64,000 nt of DNA from the NCBI GenBank assembly GCA_963677475.2, contig CAXXQD010000021.1:496001-560000 (forward strand), read 5' to 3'. The first letter of the stretch is position 1; each line of letters starts with the position of its first letter. Below the pieces are notes generated by a model, which was not told where the DNA came from, did no database searches, and worked only from the letters and a program-made list of their open reading frames with translations. The stretch comes from JABMQB01 sp963677475. GTDB lineage: Bacteria; Bacteroidota; Bacteroidia; Bacteroidales; Prolixibacteraceae. The position numbers and the translations under genes are program-made. Below, in pieces: positions 55,563 to 62,436 of this stretch.

Positions 55563-55624
55563 TGAGTATTAAGAATGTAGCAAAATGAGCATTTTTGGTC
55601 TTGATAATCAGTACTTAATACTCA
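55563..55624. repeat. 11-bp perfect inverted repeat upstream of the sigma-54-like site
   Basis: TGAGTATTAAG (55563-55573) and CTTAATACTCA (55614-55624) enclose 40 bases that hold an imperfect inner hairpin (CAAAATG/CATTTTTG). On the minus strand it lies about 85-150 bases upstream of the promoter match, the usual distance for enhancer-binding protein sites. It could also fold in mtnP mRNA. Confidence 0.55.
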
Positions 55625-55690
55625 CACCTTTATTCCTTTCTTTTTTAATTTCATTCATCTCAAACCTATTTACTTTCATTGCATAATGGA

Positions 55691-56443
55691 TTATTTTCCT
55701 ATGTGTGGGATACTTTCTTTAATCAGATTAACCACGTTGGTTACATTTTTTTGGAACACATCAAGAACTGCTTCCCATGAAACAGGTTTTTCATCGGTTT
55801 TCCAGCAATCGTAATCGGTACTCATGGCAATTGCAGCATAAGGAATCCCCATTTCGTTAGTGAGCATGCACTCCGGTGCAGTTGACATATTAATAACTTC
55901 AGCTCCCCATTGTTGGAACATTTTAGATTCGGCTATGGTTGAAAACCTTGGCCCTTCAATCGTAACCACAGTTCCCTTGGGGTGATAATTTATACCTAAT
56001 TTCTCTGCCACTTTTGTAAAAACAAGGCGCATTTCTCTGTCAAAAGGTTCAGCCATCGGGGCATGTTGTGGTTTATTGGGTGAGAAGGAATCAAAAAAAG
56101 TATTCTTTCGAAACCTGGTAAAGTCGATAAATTGATCTAAGAAAACCAGGTCTCCCCGGTTTATTTCTTCCTTCAGGCTGCCACAAGCAGTTGTTGCCAG
56201 AATATGCGTACATCCTAAATCTTTGATGGCTTGAATATTTGCCCGGTTATTAACTCCTGATGGTGTGATCGTATGCTCTCGTCCATGTCGTGAAAGGATA
56301 GCAACTTCTACACCTGATATCTCGCCAGTCATAAAATCGGAGCTCGGATTGCCATATTTGGTTGATACTTCCACCCGTTTCGGATTTTTTAAAATATTTG
56401 GGCTCTCAAGCCCTGATCCACCAATGATTGCAATTTTAGTCAT
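55691..56443 (-). CDS. mtnP: S-methyl-5'-thioadenosine phosphorylase
   Basis: A 250-residue member of the PNP/MTAP phosphorylase family. IIGGSGLESPNILKNPKRVE, the phosphate site LSRHGREHTITPSGVNNRAN, LATTACGSLKEEINRGDLVF and the substrate loop EVINMSTAPECMLTNEMGI are diagnostic. It splits methylthioadenosine, the by-product of polyamine and other SAM-dependent reactions, into adenine and 5-methylthioribose-1-phosphate. That product is the substrate of the gene next to it, mtnA, five bases upstream on the same strand. Both form a salvage operon. Confidence 0.92.
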   Translation of the reverse strand: MTKIAIIGGSGLESPNILKNPKRVEVSTKYGNPSSDFMTGEISGVEVAILSRHGREHTITPSGVNNRANIQAIKDLGCTHILATTACGSLKEEINRGDLVFLDQFIDFTRFRKNTFFDSFSPNKPQHAPMAEPFDREMRLVFTKVAEKLGINYHPKGTVVTIEGPRFSTIAESKMFQQWGAEVINMSTAPECMLTNEMGIPYAAIAMSTDYDCWKTDEKPVSWEAVLDVFQKNVTNVVNLIKESIPHIGK

Positions 56444-56448
56444 AGTAA

Positions 56449-57549
56449 TTATTTCGCGTTGTTTTTATTAGGGAATAATTTTAAGATACTTTCTTTGTTT
56501 GCTTTACAAATGCCTTTTTCGGTTATAAGACCGGTAACCAGTCGGGCAGGGGTAACGTCAAATCCGTAGTTTGCTGCACGGCTTTTTTCGGGGAGCAGGC
56601 GAACTGAAGATATTTTTTCGCCATCCCAACCTTCTATCGTGGAAACTTCTATAGCGTCCCTTTCTTCAATTTCGATTTCGGCAACCCCGTCTTCAATTTC
56701 CCAATCGATGGATGAGGAAGGCAATGCCACATAAAAAGGGACTTGGTTGTCGTAGGCGGCTAAGGCTTTTAAATAAGTCCCAATTTTATTGGCAACGTCT
56801 CCATTAATACTGGTACGGTCACTTCCCACAAATACAATATCAACCATATTGTGTTGCATCAGGTGCCCTCCGGTGTTGTCGGCAATTACGGTATGAGGAA
56901 CACCTTCTTCTCCAAGCTCATATGCAGTTAGCCTTGCCCCTTGGTTTCTTGGGCGGGTTTCATCGACCCAAACATGCACGGGTATTCCTTTTTGATGGGC
57001 TTTGTAAATTGGTGCCGTAGCAGTTCCCCAGTCAATACATGCCAACCAGCCGGCATTGCAATGGGTCAAAATATTCACAACATCTTTTTTTCTATTGTAA
57101 ATATCTTCAATGAGTTTTAACCCGTAATCGCCAATCAGGCTGCTAAATTTAATTTCATCATCTTTTAATTGCTTGGCTAATTCCAGGGCGACATCCAATG
57201 CTTCATTTTGAGGTATTTCTTTGCAGGCATCATAAACTAAATTTACAGCAAATTCAAGGTTAACGGCAGTTGGACGGGCGGAGGTTAAATACTCTGCTAT
57301 TTTTTTTAAATGGGAAGGAAAATCGTTTCCGTGATAGGTTTTAATGCCAAGGTACATACCAAATGCTGCAGTTACCCCAATTAACGGGGCTCCCCTGACC
57401 AGCATATCTTTTATTGCAAAAAAAGCATCTTCAACGGTCTTTAAGGTTTTGACTTCAAACTGAAATGGCAATTTTTGTTGATCGATTATTTCTACATCAT
57501 AAGATTTAGTTAACCAAATGGTATGATAATGTTTATCTTTTATCTTCAT
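56449..57549 (-). CDS. mtnA: Methylthioribose-1-phosphate isomerase
   Basis: A 366-residue eIF2B-like isomerase that turns 5-methylthioribose-1-phosphate into methylthioribulose-1-phosphate. DMLVRGAPLIGVTAAFGMYL (about residue 47), the catalytic NILTHCNAGWLACIDWGTAT with its Cys, VHVWVDETRPRNQGARLTAY and VFVGSDRTSINGDVANKIGT with its Asp are family hallmarks. mtnB and mtnD genes of the full salvage route are absent from the window; the frame-broken HAD gene next door is not of the MtnX/MtnC type. It begins the mtnA-mtnP operon. Confidence 0.93.
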   Translation of the reverse strand: MKIKDKHYHTIWLTKSYDVEIIDQQKLPFQFEVKTLKTVEDAFFAIKDMLVRGAPLIGVTAAFGMYLGIKTYHGNDFPSHLKKIAEYLTSARPTAVNLEFAVNLVYDACKEIPQNEALDVALELAKQLKDDEIKFSSLIGDYGLKLIEDIYNRKKDVVNILTHCNAGWLACIDWGTATAPIYKAHQKGIPVHVWVDETRPRNQGARLTAYELGEEGVPHTVIADNTGGHLMQHNMVDIVFVGSDRTSINGDVANKIGTYLKALAAYDNQVPFYVALPSSSIDWEIEDGVAEIEIEERDAIEVSTIEGWDGEKISSVRLLPEKSRAANYGFDVTPARLVTGLITEKGICKANKESILKLFPNKNNAK

Positions 57550-57638
57550 TTAAATAAAAATATATATTTATCTTCCGAACGTAAAAATACAGCTTTACAG
57601 GTGAATATCGCTTAATCTTCAATATAATATTGGTAAAA

Positions 57639-58268
57639 ATGGAAATGGGTTCTGACCATATTAAAAATATAATTTTCGATTTAGGAGGAGTATTGTTAAA
57701 CCTTAATTTGAATGCTTGTATAAAGGCATTTCATGCTTTGGGATTTAAGCAAAATATTATGGATAGGGAGCAGATATTTCTCTCATAAAATATTTAGCAG
57801 GTTCCAAAATGGTGATTTAAATGTAGAGGAGTTTTATAGCCACTTAAGGGAAATTTTAGGAAACCCGAATGTAAGTAATGAAAGATTGAAAGAAGCCTGG
57901 AATAAGATGGTGGAGGATATTCCAGCACAGAATGTTGCTGCTTTAAAAAAATTGCAGCTTGATTTTAATATTTATCTTTTTAGCAATACCAACCCGATTC
58001 ATGTGGAAAAAATCGAACGCGAATTCTATCAAACCTACGGATTTCTTTTGCATCATTATTCAGGAAGGTTTATTATTCGCATGAAATATTTAATTCAAAA
58101 CCAAAGATCAGTTCGTATTTAAAAGTCGTTAAAGACGCCGGAATTCAGGCATCTGAGACTTTGTTTGTCGATGATTTGGAGAAAAACATCATAGGGGCAC
58201 AAAATGCCGGATTAAAAGGGCTATGGTTAAAACCCGGCATGAATATTTCGCAGGTTTTTGAAAAATAG
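57639..58268 (+). pseudogene. HAD-IA phosphatase (YihX-like) with two compensating frame breaks
   Basis: Three frame pieces rebuild a 209-residue HAD phosphatase. Piece one, from ATG 57639, holds motif I in NIIFDLGGVLLNLNLN and stops at 57786. Piece two, FSHKIFSRFQNGDLNVEEFY to EREFYQTYG, has motif II FNIYLFSNTNP. Piece three, after about 58041, continues SFASLFRKVYYSHEIFNSKP and holds motif IV in TLFVDDLEKNIIGAQNAGLK, ending at TAG 58268. One inserted base near 57780 and one missing base near 58041 explain the breaks. Likely substrate is a sugar phosphate. Either sequencing errors or a true pseudogene. Confidence 0.8.
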
Positions 58269-58275
58269 TTTGGCG

Positions 58276-59601
58276 TTATTTAATGATGCTGATTTTTTTT
58301 ATCCGTATATCATTTAACGGGCGAAAATCATTATCAACACCAACTTTTGAAATGCGGTCGACAACATCCATCCCCGAAATTACTTCCCCAAAAACGGTGT
58401 AGCTACCATCAAGGTGGGGCGATCCTCCAATGGTTTTATAGGTGTTACGTTGCTCTTTAGAGTAGGTGTAATTATTACTTTCTTCCAGATCGTTTAGTTC
58501 CAGATCGGTATATTTTCTTCCAGAAACAATATAGAATTGTGACCCGTCGGAACGTCGTTTGGTATTTTTTGTGTCCGGTTTTCTGGGGGAGCCAATCACT
58601 GCTCTTTTGTGGAAGTATTTTGGAACTATATGCGCCGGAATGGTATATCCGGGACCTTTCCACCCAACCACATCGTTTTTGCTGGCATACCTTGTGTCGG
58701 CTGCGCCACTTTGGATTCCAAATCCTTCAATAACCCTGTGTATCAACAAACTGTCGAAATAATGCTCTTTCGTGAGTTTGATAAAATTATCACGGTATTC
58801 GGCCGTTTCGTTGTACAATTTTATTTTGAAGTCCCCCATATCGGTTTCAATCAGCAAACCTTTTATTTGGCTGTTTTCTTTGGCAATTGCACTGTTGCTT
58901 ATTGTACTGAGGCTTTCGAGGGATTTTGCAACGGGGCTTTTTTTATGAAGCAATTCAGCTATATATTTTGAAGGTATCACAAGAGCCTGTAATTCATAAT
59001 CAACAGTTTCGGAGTAACCGATACCAATTGTTTGTTTATTGGACACAAAAACCGGTGTCCCAAATGAGCTTTTTGTTATTTGGTTGGTTACCCGGTAAAG
59101 CCGCCCCCCTTTAATAGTTGAAAGGCTCAATATTTTTCCAGTCCTTAGTGGGATGGTATTCGACTGTGGGCGGGTTATATAATACGATTTTGCAGAAACC
59201 GGCGCGTCTTTCGTAAATAGCGAAATCGGTTTTCTGGTAATTCCATCGACTTCCAAAATAACCATGTCATTAATCCGATCCATGGCAACATAACCCATCA
59301 CCTGGTATTTTTTAGTTTCATTAAATGGGGTTATAAATGCTTTGTTTGCTTTGCTAATTAACGAGAACCTGGTAGCAATAAGGTTTTCAGTTATAAAAAA
59401 TGCCTGACCTGTTTCCAGTATCCTGTTGTTATCGTACGATTCAATTTTTACGATGGATGCAACAACATCTTCCCAACCCGAAGATTTATCCTGAACATTT
59501 TCAGTCGCCTTTTTTTCTTTTTCAACCGGTTTTTCTTTTTTCCGGTTACAGGCTGAAAAAATGAGTACTAAACAACATATGAATCCGATAAACCATTTCA
59601 T
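58276..59601 (-). CDS. Lipoprotein fusion: degenerate trypsin-like domain plus cyclophilin
   Basis: A 441-residue lipoprotein (signal MKWFIGFICCLVLIFSAC). Residues ~40-220 keep the layout of a trypsin/DegP-like protease, but the triad is lost. The GSGFF-like strand reads GQAFFITENLIATRF with no His where ATNxHV is expected, DMVILEVD keeps the Asp, and the serine loop reads KSSFGTPVFVS. Residues ~245-440 are a cyclophilin-type peptidyl-prolyl isomerase (LLIETDMGDFKIKLYNETAE, IHRVIEGFGIQSGA, SQFYIVSGRKY, TVFGEVISGMDVVD). It may chaperone periplasmic clients. First described feature of the fusion is the dead protease. Last in a trio of cyclophilin genes. Confidence 0.85.
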   Translation of the reverse strand: MKWFIGFICCLVLIFSACNRKKEKPVEKEKKATENVQDKSSGWEDVVASIVKIESYDNNRILETGQAFFITENLIATRFSLISKANKAFITPFNETKKYQVMGYVAMDRINDMVILEVDGITRKPISLFTKDAPVSAKSYYITRPQSNTIPLRTGKILSLSTIKGGRLYRVTNQITKSSFGTPVFVSNKQTIGIGYSETVDYELQALVIPSKYIAELLHKKSPVAKSLESLSTISNSAIAKENSQIKGLLIETDMGDFKIKLYNETAEYRDNFIKLTKEHYFDSLLIHRVIEGFGIQSGAADTRYASKNDVVGWKGPGYTIPAHIVPKYFHKRAVIGSPRKPDTKNTKRRSDGSQFYIVSGRKYTDLELNDLEESNNYTYSKEQRNTYKTIGGSPHLDGSYTVFGEVISGMDVVDRISKVGVDNDFRPLNDIRIKKISIIK

Positions 59602-59606
59602 ACCAC

Positions 59607-60425
59607 TTACTGAAGTATTTTTACTTTTATTTTTACATTCTGAAGAGGGCGATTATTTTTATCTGTTTTTAAAGAAGCAATTGTATCTATCACATCGAAA
59701 CCTGAGATGCACTCTCCAAAAATTGTATAATTTCCATCCAGCTCGGGATAGCCACCAACGCTTGTATAGGCTTCCCGTTGCTCGGGCGTGAAAACTAAGA
59801 TGCCAGGGGAAAGGTTAAAATCGGTCTCAATTTTTTCCTTCACTTCATCGGCAATAGCCCTAAATTCTTTTACTTTTTTCTCTTTTTTTAGCTGCTTAAG
59901 TTTCTCCCTAACTTCCTCGTTCATATGCCTTTTTACAATCCTGTTCCTAATAGGCCTGTTTATAACAAGCTCCATTGAGTCGAGCCTTCCCTTAGTAAAT
60001 ACACTGCCTTTTACGATATAAAACTGGGAGATATCTGATTGTTTGAATGGGTTTTTTTCATCGGGTTGACGAGGGGCGCATAAGGCACCTTTTTTATGAA
60101 AATGGGTTTTCACAATCTCATCGTCAACAGTTTTGTCGGGATCACCATAGCCAATCATCTTGCCGGGAGGTGCATTTCTCGAACTTGCCGATCCACCTTG
60201 TATTAGAAAATTCTGAATTACCCGATAAAAGAGGGTGCCATCATAATATCCTTCAAATGCCAGGTCAAGGAATGCATCCCTATGTTTTGGTGTATCGTCG
60301 TACAATTTAAATTTCATGTCGCCATAATTGGTCGATATCAGCACCACATTATTTTGGGCATTTGCCGAATTTATAGCTACAAATAAAACACCAATAAAAA
60401 GAAGCTTTCCGATTTTTCCCATCAT
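59607..60425 (-). CDS. Periplasmic cyclophilin-type peptidyl-prolyl isomerase
   Basis: A 272-residue protein with a signal peptide (MMGKIGKLLFIGVLFVAINS, cleavage near ANAQ). The cyclophilin core shows VLISTNYGDMKFKLYDDTPK, LFYRVIQNFLIQGGSA, DISQFYIVKGSVFTK and YTIFGECISGFDVIDTIASL. An ~70-residue basic insert (ELVINRPIRNRIVKRHMNEE and further) splits the fold between the core strands, as in its neighbour. The usual FxxQGGD segment ends here as LIQGGSA. It lies between the other two isomerase genes, with an ATGA overlap to the upstream one. Confidence 0.88.
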   Translation of the reverse strand: MMGKIGKLLFIGVLFVAINSANAQNNVVLISTNYGDMKFKLYDDTPKHRDAFLDLAFEGYYDGTLFYRVIQNFLIQGGSASSRNAPPGKMIGYGDPDKTVDDEIVKTHFHKKGALCAPRQPDEKNPFKQSDISQFYIVKGSVFTKGRLDSMELVINRPIRNRIVKRHMNEEVREKLKQLKKEKKVKEFRAIADEVKEKIETDFNLSPGILVFTPEQREAYTSVGGYPELDGNYTIFGECISGFDVIDTIASLKTDKNNRPLQNVKIKVKILQ

Positions 60426-61243
60426 TTGACCAATTCCATTTTTTGAATGACCACATCAGCAATTGGTCGGTTAAATTTATCTGTTTCTACAGCAGCAATT
60501 GCATCAATGGTTTCTATTCCATCAACAACTTCACCAAAAACTGTGTATTCGCCATCCAATGAAGGATAACCACCAAGTGTTGAATAGATTTGCCTTCGAT
60601 CAACCGGGATAGATTTTTTTGGGGTTGATTGAAAAATGGAGTCGGCTTCTGCCCTAAGTTCTGCCACACGGATACTAAACTCTTCTTGTTTCCCTTCTTG
60701 TCTGTATTTGTTTAATTCTGCCTGGGCTTTTCCAAAACATTGCTTTTGAACCTTTTGAAGCAAACCGCTATTCATCCTCATTTCAAGGGTATCTAATTTT
60801 CCAGGGGAAAACACTTCGCCCTGGACGACATAAAACTGTGACCCACTTGAACGTTTTTCGGGATTTGACCTATCGGGTTGCCTGGCTGCAGCCAATGCAC
60901 CTTTCTTATGGAAAAACCTTTCGTTAAATTCTGCCTCTATTGTATATCCTGGGCCACTGCCACCTAACCTTGCACCTGGTTTTGCCCCGATCGATTTTGG
61001 ATCGCCGGCTTGTACCATAAAGTTTTCCATCACCCTGTGAAACAGGATACCTTCGTAAAAACCTTCTTTCACCAGTTTGATAAAATTGTCGCGATGCTTG
61101 GGTGTTTCGTCGTATAATTCGATGGTAATGTCGCCAAGATTGGTAACAATCAACACTTTTGTCCTTCCGGAATTTTGGGCATTGCTACAAGATATAAGGG
61201 CTGATGCGGCAATGCAAATAATAATTTTAATGAAATGGCTCAT
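60422..61243 (-). CDS. Cyclophilin-type peptidyl-prolyl isomerase lipoprotein
   Basis: I choose ATG 61243, which gives 273 residues and a lipoprotein signal MSHFIKIIICIAASALISC; an upstream frame extension of 39 residues has no such signal. Core segments are VLIVTNLGDITIELYDETPK, LFHRVMENFMVQAGDPKSIG, SGSQFYVVQGEVFSPGKLDT and YTVFGEVVDGIETIDAIAAV. A helical, charged insert of ~80 residues (MNSGLLQKVQKQCFGKAQAE) interrupts the domain at the same place as in the next gene. First gene of the cyclophilin trio; paralogues by tandem duplication. Confidence 0.9.
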   Translation of the reverse strand: MSHFIKIIICIAASALISCSNAQNSGRTKVLIVTNLGDITIELYDETPKHRDNFIKLVKEGFYEGILFHRVMENFMVQAGDPKSIGAKPGARLGGSGPGYTIEAEFNERFFHKKGALAAARQPDRSNPEKRSSGSQFYVVQGEVFSPGKLDTLEMRMNSGLLQKVQKQCFGKAQAELNKYRQEGKQEEFSIRVAELRAEADSIFQSTPKKSIPVDRRQIYSTLGGYPSLDGEYTVFGEVVDGIETIDAIAAVETDKFNRPIADVVIQKMELVK

Positions 61244-61415
61244 GCACTTAAAATTTGATTCTATTCTCAAAAACAAAGATAAATATTCTAATTTCATTGA
61301 AAAATGTAAATATCTGATTTGAGCGTTCTTATTTCTTTTGATTTGTTTTAACTTCAACAATATTGTGATGTTGGCAAAATTGAATTAACCGGAATTTATA
61401 AACACAATTGATCAA

Positions 61416-61958
61416 ATGCCTTCACTTATTGTAAACGAATTCACGTACCTTGAAGAAATTAAGCTGGAACACGCAGAGGTCATTTTTAGTGCAATAAATG
61501 ATAATAGGCCGTTTCTTTCAGAGTGGCTTCCATTTGTTAGTTTAAGCTTAAAAAAGGAAGATACTGCTGCTTTTATCCGAAGTATTTTAAATTCAGGCAA
61601 AGATGAATTGTATGTAATTTGGCATAAGAATGAATTTTCTGGACTGATCAGTTTTAAAGAAATTGATTGGGCTAACCAAAAAACAGAAATAGGCTATTGG
61701 TTGGTAGAAAAGAACCAAGGAAATGGAATAATGACACAATGTACTTTGAAACTGATTGACCATGCATTCACGAATAAAAACCTTCGACGAATCCAAATAA
61801 AAACCGCTAAAGGGAATACAAAAAGCTCTGCAATACCTAAACGCCTGGGTTTCGTTTTTGAAGGAATAGAGCGGCATGGAGAGCGGCATGGCAATAAATT
61901 TCATGATCTTGAAATTTACAGCATATTAAAATCTGAATTTCTTGCAACCAGGAAGTAA
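61416..61958 (+). CDS. GNAT acetyltransferase (RimJ/RimL type)
   Basis: A 180-residue Gcn5-related acetyltransferase. The acetyl-CoA site lies in IGYWLVEKNQGNGIMTQCTL (Q-x-x-G-x-G/A-like), with later ALTNKNLRRIQIKT-like segment FTNKNLRRIQIKTAKGNTKS and LGFVFEGIERHGERHG typical of RimL proteins that acetylate ribosomal protein N-termini or small amines. The start at MPSLIVNEFTYLEEIKLEHA is reasonable. It is divergent from the cyclophilin trio and stands alone. Substrate unknown. Confidence 0.88.
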   Translation: MPSLIVNEFTYLEEIKLEHAEVIFSAINDNRPFLSEWLPFVSLSLKKEDTAAFIRSILNSGKDELYVIWHKNEFSGLISFKEIDWANQKTEIGYWLVEKNQGNGIMTQCTLKLIDHAFTNKNLRRIQIKTAKGNTKSSAIPKRLGFVFEGIERHGERHGNKFHDLEIYSILKSEFLATRK

Positions 61959-62066
61959 TTTCCTTGTCTACTATTAAATAGTTAAATCACAAGTTATTGT
62001 ATCCTGTTTTTTAGGATATAGAACTCGGCTATTTAAAAATTAATTATATATTTGAACAATTAATTC

Positions 62067-62110
62067 ATTTGTTCTATTATTATATAAATTAGAAAGTAAT
62101 TAGAACAAAT
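62067..62110. promoter_or_regulatory. Inverted repeat upstream of the ACP gene
   Basis: ATTTGTTCTA (62067-62076) and TAGAACAAAT (62101-62110) are perfect 10-bp arms separated by 24 AT-rich bases, ending 23 bases before the ACP start. A TAnnTTTG match (TATATTTG, 62047-62054) lies just upstream, so the repeat would sit in the leader or act as an operator. Confidence 0.4.
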
Positions 62111-62133
62111 AGAATAATGGTAACATTATAAAA

Positions 62134-62385
62134 ATGGATTTAGAAAATAAAACAATACGCAGAAACCTTTATCGCGTTCTTCGAAAAACAGGGGTTCAGA
62201 AAGAAGCTATTACAGAAAAAGCATCGTTTGTTGATGATTTATTTTTTGATTCAGTAGACTGGAAGATATTCACGTATTATTTAGAAAATATTTTCAAAGT
62301 TACATTTAAAGACGAGGAACTAAAGCAATTAAAAAATGTGGAAGATACCTTGTCGTTGGTAATGCAGCATTACTATTTGAATTAA
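62134..62385 (+). CDS. Stand-alone acyl/peptidyl carrier protein
   Basis: An 83-residue four-helix carrier protein. The phosphopantetheine-site segment reads ASFVDDLFFDSVDWKIFTYY, with DSV in place of the usual DSL and Ser-45 as attachment residue. The end, LKQLKNVEDTLSLVMQHYYL, matches the last ACP helix. It differs from housekeeping AcpP, which usually lies next to fabF. No ketosynthase, ligase or acyltransferase is adjacent. A link to the chorismatase-like gene 17 kb away is possible but unsupported. Followed by a strong terminator, so monocistronic. Confidence 0.8.
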   Translation: MDLENKTIRRNLYRVLRKTGVQKEAITEKASFVDDLFFDSVDWKIFTYYLENIFKVTFKDEELKQLKNVEDTLSLVMQHYYLN

Positions 62386-62410
62386 CTTCTATGAAAAATT
62401 GCAATAAGGG

Positions 62411-62436
62411 GGGTTCCAAAACTGGAACCCTTTTTT
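62411..62436 (+). terminator. Intrinsic terminator after the ACP gene
   Basis: GGGTTCCA (62411-62418) pairs with TGGAACCC (62423-62430), loop AAAC, followed by TTTTTT. Confidence 0.9.

Noticed and set aside
55608..55679. 23-codon minus-strand frame (MKVNRFEMNEIKKERNKG...) behind mtnP
   Set aside because: Very short, highly charged, and overlaps the 11-bp inverted repeat arm; no support as a gene.
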